64,000 bases of DNA from Moniliella sp. 'wahieum' (taxonomy: Eukaryota > Basidiomycota > Moniliellomycetes > Moniliellales > Moniliellaceae). Below are positions 34,426 to 47,429 of this stretch, piece by piece. Location: assembly GCA_003971905.1 (NCBI GenBank), contig RSEE01000001.1:1054001-1118000 (forward strand), in the 5' to 3' direction. Within the stretch, counting starts at the first letter, position 1. Every line of letters begins with the position of its first letter. The notes beneath the pieces were generated by a model. It was given only the letters and a program-made list of their open reading frames with translations, was not told the origin of the DNA and did not search any database. A program made the translations under genes and the position numbers.

Positions 34426-35981
34426 TCAGGCCCACACGGGGTCCTGGATTTCGGGCCCACGGCCGACCGAGTGGACGCCCCAACCCATCTTGCGCAACGC
34501 CAGCGGGTCAACAATGTTGCGGCCATCGAACAGGAACGCAGGCTTTTTGACAGTCTGGTAGATCTTGGCCCAGTCCAGCGTGCGGAACTCATCCCACTCG
34601 GTGATGATGACGATCGCCTCAGCGTCCTTGCAGGCCTCCTCGGCCGAAGAAGCAATGTGGACCTGCTTTTCGTACAGCTCGGCGTCCGACTGCACCCCAG
34701 GTTCGGTCAAGTCAAGGAAGATCTGTTCCCGGGACACCTTGGGATCGTAGATGGAAATCTGGGCATTCTCGTTGCGGAATGCCTTGCAGATGCTGATCGC
34801 GGCCGTCTCACGCGTGTCGCCCGTGTCTTTCTTGAACGCAAAGCCGAGAATTGCAATCTTCTTGTTGGTGATCGTGTTAAAGAGCGTTTTGATCACTTTC
34901 TTGGCAAAGCGATCTTTGCTGTACTCGTTCATCTCAACCACCTGATGCCAGTAGGTGGCGACCTCAGGGAGGCCCAGGCTCTCAGACAACTAGCACAAAG
35001 TCAGTAAGTGCCCGGCGGCAGAACACAAAAACAAGGCAAGTACTCACATAGACCAGGTTGAGAATATCCTTCTGGAAACAGGAACCGCCAAATCCGACCG
35101 AAGCCTTTAGGAACTTGGGGCCAATGCGGGCATCCAGACCGCAGGCATGAGCGACCTCGTCAACGTTGGCGCCAGTGGCTTCGCAGATGGCAGCCATGGC
35201 ATTGATAGACGAAATACGCTGGGCGAGCATAGCGTTGGCGGCAAGCTTGGACAGTTCCGAAGACCAAAGACCGGTGGTGTAAATCCGCTCCATTGGGACC
35301 CAGTTGTTGTACACGGCAGCCAGGGCAGCGGCAGCGGCCTTACCACTCTCAGTCGAGAGGGAACCGATCAGGACACGGTCGGGCTTGTTAAGGTCAGGAA
35401 TGGCGGTGCCTTCAGCAAGGAACTCGGGGTTGGAGAGAATGTCAAAGTGAAGGCCGGGGCGAGCGTTGGACTCGAGAATGACACGCATCGAGGCAGCAGT
35501 GCGGCAGGGCACAGTCGACTTTTCCACGATGATCTTGGAGGACTCGGCGACAGCGGCGATACGGCGAGTAGAAGCCTCGACGTAGGCGAGATCAGCAGCA
35601 AAGCCCTTGCCGACACCGGACTTTTTGGTGGGGGTGTTGACCGAGACAAAGATCAGGTCGGCCTCGCGGATGGCAGCGTCAATGTCGGTAGAGAAGAAGA
35701 GGTTGCGACCGCGGCAGCTCTTGACCACCTCGTCCAGCCCGGGCTCGTACACCGGAAGGTTGTCCGAGTTCCAGGCAGCAATGCGGGCGGGGTTGACGTC
35801 GACAATGGTGACCTGGATGTGAGGGCAGCGCTGGGCAATGACGCTGCAGGGGGCCACCGACGTAGCCGGCGCCAACGCAGCAGATCTTGCGCACCCGCTG
35901 CGACGCAGCCTGGGCAGGAGCATCGAGATTGGCCAGCGAGCCGGAGCGGGCGTGGGAGGCAGGGGGAGCAGCGGGAGCCAT
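34426..35981 (-). CDS. UGD1: UDP-glucose 6-dehydrogenase
   Basis: The enzyme oxidises UDP-glucose twice to UDP-glucuronate with NAD+, the precursor of glucuronic acid and xylose in capsule and wall polysaccharides. ATG 35981 opens [17 protein letters not shown]-binding is shown by [13 protein letters not shown] (about 35880); [32 protein letters not shown] and [15 protein letters not shown] follow. The catalytic Cys is in [16 protein letters not shown], just before an intron (34990-35047, GTGAGT..GCTAG) that joins NLVY to [26 protein letters not shown] and FDGRNIVDP mark the UDP-binding domain; stop TGA 34426-34428. One shift near 35855 separates GYVGGP from CSVIAQRCP. An active UDP-glucuronate route is usual in basidiomycetes and lacking in budding yeast. 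Confidence 0.97.
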
Positions 35982-37975
35982 GAGAAGGGTGGGGGGGTGG
36001 AGGAGAGTGCGGAGCAGGAGTTGGAGTTGGGGGTGGGAAGCAGCAGAGGAAGGGAAGGTGGGCGCCCAGAGACGCGAGGCACCGCAGAAATGTACCACAG
36101 CCTGCTCGGGTACCCGGCCAGGCAGGGCAGCGCACACGGACGCACCCGGCGGCTGTTCACATGTTCACAGCCTTCGGCAGCAGCTGTGACAGTGCTGCTG
36201 CCTGCTGCCGCCGGCGATCCGTTCGATCGGTGTGGGAAGGCGGCAGAAGGCGGCGCTGGTGGCAGTGCTGGCCGCAGTGCTGTCTGGCCCAGCACCCCGC
36301 CTCGCCGCACGGCGCCAGTCCCACCCCGGGTGGCGGACCACCACTCGGAACCGGTGCGGATCGGAGGCACAAGGGCAGTCACATGCAGCTCCTCGGGGCT
36401 AGTTACTAGTTACTAGTTCCTGGCAGATCATTTGATCATCGATCACCGATCACCGACCATGCATTCGGTTATCGATCATCGTCCAGTCGATCAACCGATT
36501 ACGCTTCAAGCTGCAAGGAAGGTTCCCCCGGCGGCGTAAGGCCCAGGACCAGTGTTGGATCGGTGTCGCCCTCGAGCAGAACCATGGAAGGCCAGCCACC
36601 ATCGGAGCTCACCGCCCACGTAGCAGGCCAAGCCAAGCCAGGCCACGCCAAGCACTGGACCCACATCATGCAATGCATCATGCATCATGTATCCTTGCAA
36701 GATATACACAGCCCAGTCACATTCATCACAGCCAGGCACCGCAGTCACCCTCCCAGCGCCCCATTCTGCCTGGGCCTGCTCCACCGATCAAGTACAGATA
36801 CCATCAGCCTACTCTGCCAACCCAGGCCACCCCTCGGTGCTCGCCCAAGGGTCGCCGCCCTCCGCAGCCAGCCGCAGCTCGGAGCCTAGCCGCTCTGGCG
36901 ATCGCCAATGGAAATGGGATTTCATTTCAGAGCCAAGACCACCTACACCTGTGGTCTGATGAGACGCACCCAAGCGGGAAGAAGCCCCTTGTCATGCTCC
37001 GAAAGGCTCCGGGGCGCGCCGGCCCGATACGCTGCCGTGTGTTGGCACTGATGCATGATGAATGATGAATGATGCATGATGCATGATGCATGATGGATGA
37101 TGCGTGATGGATGATGGGCTCTGCAGGCTCTGGACCACTGGTGGTCAAGCTTCAAGACACGCACACGTGCCCACCCAGCAGTGCCCACCGGCCCCCACCG
37201 GCCCCACCAGCCACCGTTGCCCACGCGCATCTTCCAGCGCGCCCACGTCGCTCACACTCCGAAGGTTTGTGGTATTATAATCGGCACAGTGGCCAAGTCG
37301 CGATGGCCCGACTTGTGCCCACCGCTTAACGCGTTGGTAGCCACTCGGGGGTGGTCGCCTGATTTCCGGTTTGGTGCGTGCGGCCCAGCAGCCTGAAATA
37401 CCCGGACTCTGCCCACATCCGACGGTGTGGGCACATGCACATAACCTTCCTTCCTCTTGCCTTTTCGGGGCTACGGCGCTACGGCGTACTAGCAGCGATT
37501 TGTGGGACAGCCGGGCCTCGATGTACGACCACGGCAACCGAAAAGAGCACAAGGGCGATAAGACGAAAAAGTGAGGAAAGAGAGCGAGAACGACATGCGC
37601 CTTTCTCGGTTGCCCCCAGCCTCCGACATCCAGCCGCAAGACATCGCGCAGACATAGCTCCAGGGCCCCACAGACACTTGGATTGCATGCAACTTCGGCC
37701 CGAAAACCATTGGAAGAGGTCCTACCGGACTCGGGGCGGAACCTGAGCGCCACATAATTCCGCGCACCCCCACACTGCGGTTGGGCTGGCGGCTGCCGGC
37801 GGTGGAGACGGAGGTACGTCCGAGTAGAAGGGATAAGTCAAAGTGACTAGAGTGGCTTCACTAGTGCCACATGTCACTTGTGATCAGGGTGTGATGAGAG
37901 ATGCGCCAAAGGCTGATGCTGCTAGCATAATGGTGGGCCACCACAGGCCACCACTACCTCCCTCCTCACTCTGCC
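35982..37975. other. Two-kilobase divergent spacer without recognised gene
   Basis: A 202-codon frame on the minus strand (37753-37145) is open but shows no family features and is Arg/Ser/Pro-rich, so it is not called. Short palindromes such as ACTAGTTACTAGTT (about 36403-36417) and GATCATCGATCACCGATCACCG (about 36430) occur, as do TGCATCATGCATCATG (36672-36689) and the tandem array at 37049-37117. Confidence 0.45.
37049..37117. repeat. TGATGCA(TGA) tandem array
   Basis: About nine units of TGATGCA/TGATGAA/TGATGGA with 7-8-bp spacing. The motif is the same as isolated ones in other promoters of the window. Confidence 0.85.
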
Positions 37976-40529
37976 ATGGACGCTCTCGACCCCAGCGGCG
38001 CGGGCATGCAAGCCGCAGCCGAAGCCAGTTTGTTCGACACGGATGCTGAATCGGACGTCGGATCGGACGAGGGTGCACGGATGCCTTCCAGGTCCAAGCG
38101 CCTACTCCCAAGACGGCCTCGTCGCCGCCCGTTGCGCTGGGGGAAACCTCGATTGCTCGACTCACATGTCTTCCCCTCCACCGCTTCACCTGCTTCTACA
38201 AGTACACCTTCTCCCCCCCTTACCCCCAACACAACACAACGTACCCGCACCCGCACCCGCACCCGCACCCGCCGTCAGAGCCATAAACTCACCCGCCCCC
38301 ATCGCCTGGTATCGACACTCCTGTTCTGGGGGCTGACAGCGCCTCTGCCTCTACTGCATTGGCTACCCTGCTCGCAAATTCTCCTGTACCATATCCTGTG
38401 ACAGAACCTGTTGCAGAGTGTATCCCATCTGCGGAACAGGGTTCTGCCGATTTCCCTGTCACTGAGGGGGCTATCGACTCGGATCCCCCTAATGTCACTA
38501 GCGCAGGGACAGAGGACAGGGATGATAACGTGCTTGCATCTGCTGCTACGCCAAGAGACAACAGTGATCCAGCCATTATTCCTGCCCCATCCGAACCTGA
38601 GATGGACTCTGTCTCCACCTCTGCTCAACCCGGTATTCAGCCCGAGGGGAAAGTCACTTCCAGCCCACAGAGCCAGGCCATCGGCTCATCCGAGCGCGAC
38701 ATCTTATGTTCGCTTGCGCCTGACGATGAGCCGGTAGATTGGGAATTTTGGGGTGAGGCAATGATCGGTACGTGCGGCGTGACCCCCGGCGCCCCAGAGC
38801 GCCAATGACTAACCTCGTACAGACTACCAAGCCACTGCGCGGGAACAAAGTGAGAAACTGGCTGCCGCCATCCGAGCTGGCATTCCTCCCACACGGGGAG
38901 CGATGTGGCAATTGATGAGCGGAGCAAGAGCGCAACGTTGGAAGAGACTTATGCATCGTATTTGCACCAGGACAGTGCTCACGACAAGGCTCAAACGTGA
39001 CCTGTTGCGCACCTACCCTGACCAACCGTACTTCCGTCCCGGCTCGCAAGGCCAGAGGAACTGTTCAATGTGGTCAAGTATGCGATCTTGGACCCCGACG
39101 TGGGCTATTGCCAGGGGATGCAGTTCATTGTCGGTCTTTTGCTCATATGCCAGACGAGGAGGCGTTCAGTACCTGGTCCAGTTGATGCGCAAGTACGATT
39201 TGCGCGGTCACTTTTCTACCGGAATGCCTCTTTTGCAGCTGCGTCTGTACCAGTTTACTCGTCTGTTGAAGACTCCCGCGCCTACACGCACCTGAGCCGG
39301 CAAGGGGTCAAGCCCAGCATGTACGCCTCCCCCTGGATCATGACTCTGTTCTGCTACAGGTTCCCCATCGAGGCGGCCTATCGCGTTCTCGACACCGTCT
39401 TTGCCGAGGGCGTCGACTCCATTTTCCGCTTTGCGCTGCTGCTGATGGAGAAGAATGAAAGTGCGTTGCTCAAACTTGACTTTGAAGGTGCTGCGCTCTT
39501 TCTCAAGGAGCGGGTGCTGGACGTGTACCGTCCCTCCCCCGTCACTGTTGATCGTTCAGAAGACAAACGGGGCCCGGTGCAGCAGAACAAAGGCCAATTT
39601 TTCACTTCGCGCTTCTTTGCCGACTCTGCCAGTGTGGCAGCGAAGATTGGGACAGAGAAGTTGGATCTGTACGCACGCGAATACGCAGCGCAGGCAGCGC
39701 AGGCTTCGGCGCCATTGGAAGAGATGGAACAGCTGCGGAAATCAACGTGGAATTTGGCGGCACATGTGAAAGTTGGAGCAAGATGCCAAATCGCAAGAGG
39801 CTGCTCATGTCGAGTTGATGAAGCAAGTCGTTGCTGCTACTCTTGCAAAGGACGAGGTGGCCGAACAATTGGCACAGTACAAGACGATGTACGCCGAGGC
39901 CACCTTGGCCAAAGAACGAGCCATCCGCTCCCTAGAGGAGGCAGAGGAAGAAGAAGGGCGCGCCGCTAGCCCAGCCTTATCTGCATCTCACCTCGATCCC
40001 CCATCCCATTCGTCCCCTTTTCGCGGAAAAGCCCTCTATCCCTTCTCCGGTGGGGATGGCTCATTCTGTATCGGCCAAGGTTGCTTCATGGGGACGGTGG
40101 ATGTCCCGGGGGCGCTCCTCTCGTCAGGGAGAGGTGGAGCCAGAACAGGAGAATCCCGCTCCCGAATTGGCCCCCGGGTGGAGGAGAGGATGCTATTGAA
40201 CCAAGGGCGGTTGAGAAAGGTGTGAATTCTCACGCTGTGCCCGTCGAAGGCAGAGATGCCAATGGCGACTCGGATGAATGCACGAAAGGAGGTTGGATGG
40301 GCTCTTCGGAAAGGGGGCCCAGTGACGTGGCGCATCTGCCAATCAAGGAGGATGGGACGGCAGTGGGGATGTGGCCCAGTCCCTTCTGAAGGGATCGGTG
40401 GCGGACGCGCCGCTCACAGCCAACCATGGTGTGAAGATCGACCCCGGTGCTGACTCGCCTTCGTCTGTCCGCGCGGAAGACGCTGGAACTGATGGTGCTG
40501 CAATGGATGGCACCACAGGCCAGCTGTAA
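37976..40529 (+). CDS. TBC-domain Rab GTPase-activating protein (GYP5/EVI5-like)
   Basis: TBC proteins switch off Rab GTPases in exocytic and Golgi traffic. ATG 37976 starts MDALDPSGAGM followed by a long acidic, Ser/Pro-rich N-terminus that includes an ACCCGC hexamer run (38241-38272). After WEFWGEAM an intron (38768-38822, GTACGT..ACAG) joins DYQATAREQSEKLAAAIRAG to IPPTRGAMWQLMSGA, the TBC opening. The Arg finger lies in KRDLLRTYPDQPYF (about 38990) and the Gln finger in DPDVGYCQGMQFIVG (about 39100). YASPWIMTLFCYRFP, AEGVDSIFRFALLLMEKNE and a long coiled coil (EEMEQLRKSTWN, AKDEVAEQLAQYKTMYAEA) follow. This order is that of Gyp5/EVI5 GAPs. About six frame shifts are present; the last frame ends DGTTGQL with TAA 40527-40529. 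Confidence 0.82.
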
Positions 40530-41062
40530 GGCGGAGGCAGCTGCGCCGTTGAGCAAGCCTGTCTGCGTTTTCGGCTAGGAACGACGGTTAGCTATGCGTG
40601 CTGCCCGCGTACACTAGCTTGCGGGTACAGGTCATGCCTCGTCTCCACGCACCCATCCTATCCGGCCATCAACCATCCATCTCGCGTGCTGGCCGAGAAG
40701 ACGCGGACGGGTGTCATTTACTCGATGCACGCCCAAATGCAGGGCCGGTAGGGTTGCTCAGCTCGGCGCAGGGGCAGTGTGGACTGGGCGGGCGCACTGC
40801 AAGGGCATGCTGGGCAGCCAGGTTAGTTAGTTGCACGGACCAGCAGCAATGCGTGGCAGGCCGCCCAGACAGCCCAGACAGGCCAGGCCAGGCCCAGCCA
40901 CTTCGCTTGTGTGCGCACCAGCGCAGTATCCCCGCCGGCCCGACACTGCACCCGTGCTGTGCGCATGCCGTTCAAACGCACCGCTCCATACGCCAACATC
41001 CCAGCCGCCACCACCACCCCCTTGCCTTTCTCGCCGTGCTCGCATCCTGCGCCCTCTCGGCC
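40530..41062. other. Intergenic: 6-phosphogluconolactonase promoter
   Basis: No gene. GGCCAGGCC and CCAGACAG direct repeats lie at about 40862-40900 and a C/T-rich tract leads to the start. Confidence 0.5.
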
Positions 41063-42065
41063 ATGCCGCCAATCTCCTCCACCCACCCATCCCAGGTCCC
41101 CGCCGACCCCATCCTCTACTCCTTCCCCACCAAGGACGACTTGTCCAAGTGCCTCGCTGAGTTTGTCATCAAGGTACGTGCCCTCGTAGCTCCATGCCAT
41201 CCCCAATACTCCGTCCTGCGTCCCTGCTGCTATGCAGCTCGCTTACCCGTTTCGCCCTCCTTCTCCCCTCGTAACAGGCCCAAGATGAAGCCATTGCCCG
41301 CCGCAACAAATTCACCCTCGCTACTTCGGGTGGCAGCCTCCCGGCCATGCTAGCCAAGCACCTGATTGACCGCACTGACAATCGTCTGCGCTGGGACAAA
41401 TGGTACGCTCCCCTTCCGCCCACCGACCTTCGCTCCTCATTTTGACTGGTCCCCACTGACATTATCTGTGGTATACTAGGGACATTTGGTTCTGTGATGA
41501 GCGTCTCGTGCCACTCGACGACAAGGAGTCCAACTTTTGGCTGTGCAACGAAGAGTTCTTTTCCAAGGTCCCCGAGCTCAAGCGTTCGCAGATCCACACC
41601 ATTGACGAGACCCAGCTGAACGATGCCGAGGAGGTGGCGGATGCGTATGAGAAAGAGCTGGTCCAAGCCTTTGCAGGAAAATCGTCGGTTCGCCACCCAG
41701 TGTTTGACCTGATTCTGCTTGGCATGGGTCCCGATGGCCACACAGCCTCGCTCTTCCCGCACCACGAGCTTCTTACTGAGACGGACCGTTGGGTAGCGCC
41801 CATTGAAGACGCACCCAAACCCCCTCCGCGGCGGGTGACGTTTACCTACCCTGTTCTCAACCATGCCCACCGCGTCGCCTTTGTTTTGGCTGGCGAGGGC
41901 AAACAGGAACTCTTGTCTAAGACGCTCGATCATCCGGAAGAGGGTCTTCCCGCTTCGCGGGTCCGACCCGTGCCCCCTGGCGACATCTACTTCTTTACTG
42001 ATGAGGCTGCGTCTGCTAAGGTGCAGTACTCTCGGTCGGAGTTCAAGCTGCACCCTCTCCCGTGA
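41063..42065 (+). CDS. SOL3: 6-phosphogluconolactonase
   Basis: This enzyme hydrolyses 6-phosphogluconolactone in the oxidative pentose phosphate pathway, yielding 6-phosphogluconate in the cytosol. Three exons read without a shift: 41063-41173, 41278-41402 and 41480-42065. Introns are GTACGT..ACAG and GTACGC..CTAG. Conserved blocks: [30 protein letters not shown] (across intron 2), [11 protein letters not shown], the signature [20 protein letters not shown] and the end [15 protein letters not shown]. About 273 residues, normal for the devB/SOL type. The symbol follows the yeast paralogue group and is by family only. Confidence 0.95.
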
Positions 42066-43748
42066 CGCGTGGATGTCGAACCCACTTGCCTGATCTAGTG
42101 ACTGGAGTGTGGCAGTGATACCGTGAAGCTGCGGCTCCCGCGGCCTGGTTTGACTTATAAACGGCCAAGACGGTATGTTACAACAAAGGTTACCCTTTCT
42201 TCCTCCTCTTTTCCTCGCTCGTACCCAGTTTGAAGGACCTCTGCCATTATGCCGTCACACAGCTCTGTCGGGAATGCACGTTGTTTTTTGTAGCTCGTTT
42301 TGGTTATATCCCCAATCGGTCGGCACTTGTGCCGTCGCAGCAGAGTTCATAGACAGGAAGGGTTGGTTCAGAAACTTAATTCACTACGATCGGCATAGCG
42401 ACACTGGGAACAATGCCAAGGAGAATTGCAGGGGCTAACGCTAAACCACTCTACTTTTCAAGGCTTGCCACGTATATATCTCGGCAGAGATGCTTCACGC
42501 TGAAAGGTTCTACCCAACCGAAATGCTAAGGGATGCTTTCGTACAGGTAGCACTACGGCTTTGAAAAAAGTAGTGTCAACGCAACATTTAGAGACGAGGG
42601 GGGGGGGGGGTTACAACAGAGGAAACATAAATTGCTGGTTGTGGTTTTGCGAGCAAGAGGTTATGCAATAGACGGGTTCGCGCCCTCCTTCTGTCCTCGC
42701 GTCCGCTTAAACGGGAGGTTCTCGTCCATCATGCGTATGTGGCCGCTTGTGATCATGTGATGTCAACACGCGACGTTGTCATGTTGGTACTAGGGCTTGT
42801 TGTTGCGTCTGGCGCTCAAGTGCGAGTCACTGAGGCTAGTGAGCAGTCAGCTAGTCAACGCCGAGCTCAGCCCAGTTGCTTTCCCAAAATGATGCGCGGT
42901 TGTTGTGGGACAGGGGCCTCTGTCCGTCGAGACCGCGGAGGCGAGGTAAACGTGTAAACTGTGGTGGCGCTTAATATGCAATCGGCAATGGAAAATCCCG
43001 ACGACGATGTGTTACATGTTGCATGCATTGCACTCTCCGCGTTTTGTCGCGCGCGACAAGTGTGAAGCTTGAGACGCTTGAAGCTTGAAGAGCAAAGTGC
43101 GAAAAGCATCCTGTCGAATGATTCATGATCGATTGATGGGGATCGATTCATATGGACTGTCCCAGGGGCATGGAGCGCGCGCGCCCCTGGGGCCCAGCTG
43201 GACCTGAGGGTATTGTGATGGGCTGCTGTGGGAATTGGACTGGGGAAAGGCCGGGAACAAGGCTGTGTTGGTGGGAACAGGCCACTAGAAATGGTTTGCT
43301 GTCTGCTGACGCGCTCTGCCACGCTTCGGCCTGCTGTGGCCTGGCGCTGCCTGCCCCGCCTGTCCAAACGCCGGCGTCCGACCAGCGAGATTCAAGACTG
43401 CAGCTTGAAACTGCAAGCGTGCAGCTTGAAGCTGGACGCGTGACGCATAACATACGACGCGTGACGATGGACGCTTGAAGATGAGCCACTGGGCCACTGC
43501 CACGATCGGCACGCCAGGGTTCGGCCCTGAGCGTGCCAGCGCAGGCTGCCCCAGTGCGGGGCTCTCGGCCTCAGCGCGCCACTGACTCAGTCATTAATGG
43601 GGCAACTGTCTTGCGCCCTGGCTAGAAATAGCCCCACTCGCGTCCGACCGCCAGCAGCTTTGCCTGGCGGCGCTCCACATCTTCTTAAAGCTCTGCACCT
43701 CCAACACCACCCCCTTCAACGTAATCCCCCCCCATCTACCGTCCAGCG
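42066..43748. other. Intergenic spacer, 1.7 kb
   Basis: No gene seen. It holds a 13-G homopolymer (42598-42610), GAAGCTTGA/GCTTGAAG repeats near 43060-43095 and 43385-43475, and TGTTACATGTTGCATGCATTGC at about 43010-43031. It includes the SUR2 promoter. Confidence 0.5.
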
Positions 43749-44930
43749 ATGAACGGGACAACGACCATGGCGCCCGTGGAGGCCTTGCCATTGCTGCCCA
43801 AAGTCTTGCGTCTTGCCGACTGGCTTCTCCCTCCCCTTCCTGCTACGCATCCCCTCGCCACGGCCCACTTGGCACCCAAAGAGGTCGCGTATCCTTTCTA
43901 CCACGTGGCGCGCGACAGTCTATGGCCTGGGTTGAGCGACAAGTACCTCGCTCTCGCCGCGCCGGTGGTGGTCTACTGGGTGTTGAGCATGGTGTACGAT
44001 GTGGTGGACCGCATGCAGTGGCCGGTTTTCGAGCGCTACCGTATCCATGAGCCGGAGGAGGTCAAGGCACGGAACCAAGTGTCCAAAACCCAAGTGGTCA
44101 AGATGGTTGCCATCCAACAAATTATTCAAACTGCCCTCGGCATCCTTGTTCTCGAGCCGGACGAAGTGATTCATGCCCAAGTCGCCTCGGACCATCGGAG
44201 CGGCATTGCGCATGTGGGTAGCTACCTCATCCGCTTTTTGGTCGCTGCCTTGCTCCGGAGTCGGCTGCCTGGGTGCTGCAAGAGTACGGGGTACAGGTGG
44301 CTGCCTGGTTGTACTGGTGGGGCATCCCGTTGGCCCAGTATTGGTGGGCCTTCTTTGTCATGGACACCTGGCAATACGGACTGCATCGTCTCGTGCACGA
44401 GTCGCGCTTCCTCTACAAGCATTTCCACAGTCATCACCACCGCCTTTACGTTCCTTATGCCTTTGGTGCGCTCTATAACCATCCCGTGGAGGGCTTGCTC
44501 CTTGACAGCTTCGGTGCTGCCTTGTCGTACGCGTTGAGCATCATGACCGTTCGCCAGAGCATTGCCCTCTTTGCGTTTGCCACTCTCAAGACTGTGGACG
44601 ACCATGGCGGATACGCGTTCCCTTGGTGGATTGACCCGTTGCACATTGTCTTCCCCACACGGCCGAGTACCACGATATTCACCACCAAATGCAGGGTCTG
44701 CGGTTCAACTACTCGCAGCCTTTCTTTGTTCATTGGGATGCGATTCTCGGCACCCGCATGGACAGTGAGCGTCTGGCCAAGCTGCGCGAGCATGCGGCCA
44801 AAGACTTGGAAGTCGGGAAAGAAGGAGGTGCTGGCCGAACAGGCCCAAGACCCCTCCGAGTCCGTCTCCACTGCCACGCCCCGCTCCGAAAATGGAGCTG
44901 CGCAAACGCAATCCATCTGCGGCCCTTTAG
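43749..44930 (+). CDS. SUR2: Sphinganine C4-hydroxylase SUR2 (fatty acid hydroxylase superfamily)
   Basis: Sur2 hydroxylates dihydrosphingosine at C4 to give phytosphingosine, in the ER membrane. ATG 43749 starts MNGTTTMAPVEALP. The family block SDKYLALAAPVVVYWVLSMVYD is a membrane segment, then RIHEPEEVKARNQVSKTQVV and QQIIQTALGILVL. A shift at about 44215-44265 precedes the di-iron part: HRLVH (HxxxH, about 44383), HSHHH (HxxHH, about 44430) and HDIHHQ (about 44680, after another shift), with GALYNHPVEGLLLD and DDHGGYAFPWW between. All eight His ligands of the superfamily seem present. After RMDSERLAKLREHAAKDLE the C-terminus is uncertain; one frame gives RKRNPSAAL with stop TAG 44928, another runs to 45052. 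The sterol C4-methyl oxidase ERG25 is related but the SDKYLAL and EPEEV blocks favour SUR2. Confidence 0.87.
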
Positions 44931-45188
44931 CTGCTGGCCTTGCGTCCACTCTACGACATGCTCACGCACCCCCATCATCGTTGCCCGCGCCCCTTATGAC
45001 CCACTCAGGCCCCTTCCTTTGCTCATCGTTTGCCTTTCATTTACTGTTCTAGCTCCTTTGCCTTAGCGGTCTTAGTTGAAGCTCCACATGCGAACTACTC
45101 TGGTTCTTAATCGTGCATTTTGACATAACCCTCGTTTGTTGCTCGGTAACATAGCAACCGACCGAGAATACCATTCAGTTGAATGAGG

Positions 45189-47429
45189 TTATTGCTGCAC
45201 ATCTTGTTCGCCACTGTACGGCGAAAGCTGTTCTTGGGCCTGTTGCCAAGTGAGCGTAGCGTCGGTCAAGCCCTTGATCACACGCACCACCTCCTCAATG
45301 GGTCCAATCAACTGCTGCGTCGAGTCCCGCTCACGCAGTGTCATTGTGCCCTTCTCGAGCGAGGCAAAGTCGATGGTGCAAGCAAAGGGCGTGCCTAGCT
45401 CATCGTTGCGGGCATAGCGCCGGCCAATGGTGGTGTTGCTATCGTCGATCCGGCTCGCCACACCGGCTGCTCGGAGTTGGCGTGCCACCTCCCGCGTGAG
45501 AGGTTGGAACTGTTCCTTGGACGAAATGGGAACGACCAGCGCTTTGATTGGGGCCACAAGCGGGGGAGGCTCAGTACGCCACGTTGAGCATCCTCTCGCG
45601 TCCAAAACGAATGCTCCAGCAGCGCATAAAAGATGCGCCCAATCCCAAACGAGGGCTCAATCACATTGGGCGTGTAGGTGCGGGTGTGTTGCTTGACCGT
45701 CTGTACCTCAACAGAGATCAAGCCAGTGAGCGTATACTCCACGCCATCTATAACACGCTCGCCTGGTCCGTTTTGAGGGCTTCGTAAAGGCGTGCTAGTT
45801 CCTTTTGGTCAAGGGTGAGAAGGTGCTTTTCGACGGGTTTGGCCATGTACTTCAGTGTGAGCCCAAGTTGCTTTTTGTGCAAGACCAGAACATATTGTTC
45901 GAATTCCATGGGTTCCGGTAAACGCTCGTGCACCGACAGGTCCTTTTTGGTCCGCTTGGCATGTACCGTAAGATCGTACGCACTGCGGTCGGCACACCCA
46001 CACATTCAATCCACCCATACGATGTGTGAATCTCCGCATCCCAACAGTCTGACGCATAGTGCGCCATTCATTGGCCAAGTGCTGCCGGAACCGGATACGC
46101 GCTGGGTCGAGCCCCACTTTGGCAAGATAAAGCCAGATGCGAGCAATAAGTAGCCCAACGTCTCATTGTCGCACATGCCACTTTCCACCGCTTCCCCCAC
46201 AGTGGTATAGGTCACTTCCGTTTTGCCCGCTTCCTGCACCTGCTTGGGAAGCCAAGGGATAACCACGTCTCTCACCTCATCAAACCGCGGGTGTCGCTTG
46301 TTGCTCGGATCGACAAAGTGCTCAACTTCGGCCATGACAAATTCGCGCACTCGGAGCAGCCCCGATCGAGGAGAGATCTCATTGCGGAAGGCCTTTCCGA
46401 CGTGGGCACTGGCAAAGGGGAGTTTGCCATTGTTAAACTCGAGCAGACGAGCAAAGTTGACAAAATGTCCCTGGGCAGTCTCGGGACGAAGGTAGCCGAG
46501 TTGGGTGCCTTTGGGGCCAATCTCGGTTTGGAACATGAGGTTGAACGCGACTGGGTCGCTCACCTCGTTCCCGGTGTCCGGTGCGCGGATATCGTGCATG
46601 TGGAGCAGTCGGCTAGCTCGGGGCCCGTGTAGCTGTCAAGCCAGCCAGAATCGCTTCGTACTCTTCTTTGGTCCTATTTGACAGCTTAATCGGTTTCCCT
46701 TTTTCTTCCGCTTGGAGGCAGAAACGGAAGAAGAGTCAGGATCGCGCTCAAGCGCGCGGGCCTCCTGATCAGACGCAGTCGCGCCTCCAGCACCGTCTTC
46801 AGTAGGTGGTCCGCTCGGAAAATATCCCCCGTGATCACGTCATGACACATGTGGTCGGTAAACTTGTCGACATGGCCGGACGTCTTGAGCACCTCATCAA
46901 GAGTCATAATGGTCGGATCCAATTCAAGCATGTCCCCTCCAGGATAAAGTGTTTCCTCCATTCCGAGATCAGGTTGGCCTGAAGTGCAGCACCCGTTGGA
47001 CCAAGGTCATAGAGCCCAGCCACACCTGTGCTCTATCAGTAAATGAACCCAGGCGAGACAGTGGAGAAAGAGGGGCAGGGACGTACCTCCATAGATCTCG
47101 AAGGAAGGGTTGTAGAAAAATCGACTGGTGATTATCCTCTCCAGATGAGATCGGTCTAATACAGTCGGCTTACTCGCCTGCGTTGCGGATGGAGGTGGAG
47201 GCTTGGCAGACGGCAGATAGACTGGGGCGGATGATTGGAAGGAGCGGATGGCGAGGCAAGGGAGGCGGCAGGACGATGCGGGGAACACACGGTGGAACAA
47301 AATCCGTTGGATGCCAATCCCACATATGGCCGGCAGAGGCGCGCTGGTAGCCGCAGCATGACGAGCACGGGGTGGCGAAGACCAAAGGGGGGGGGGTAGA
47401 GGCGGGAAGTCAGATCCGATGCGGAACAA
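45189..47429 (-). CDS. GRS1: Glycyl-tRNA synthetase
   Basis: This class II enzyme charges tRNA-Gly. From ATG 47429 the first 60 residues are rich in Arg, Ser and Ala with no acidic patch ([15 protein letters not shown]..), like a mitochondrial presequence; a second, cytosolic start may be used, since fungal GlyRS is often dual-targeted. [20 protein letters not shown] then [15 protein letters not shown] are joined by an intron at 47026-47086 (GTACGT..ACAG). [12 protein letters not shown] (about 46880), [13 protein letters not shown] and [14 protein letters not shown], motif 2 [17 protein letters not shown] (about 46370), motif 3 [15 protein letters not shown] (about 45640) and the anticodon domain with [13 protein letters not shown] and [18 protein letters not shown] follow; TAA 45189-45191. 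About five frame shifts interrupt it. Confidence 0.95.

Noticed and set aside
37049-37117. TGATGCA array as a telomere-like or CRISPR repeat
   Set aside because: Units are too short and uneven, with no spacers; the window is a eukaryotic chromosome interior with genes on both sides.
37145-37753. Open frame of 202 codons on the minus strand in the UGDH/TBC spacer
   Set aside because: GC-rich DNA leaves long frames open by chance. Composition is Arg/Ser/Pro-rich, no motif is seen and there is no start context or splice pattern.
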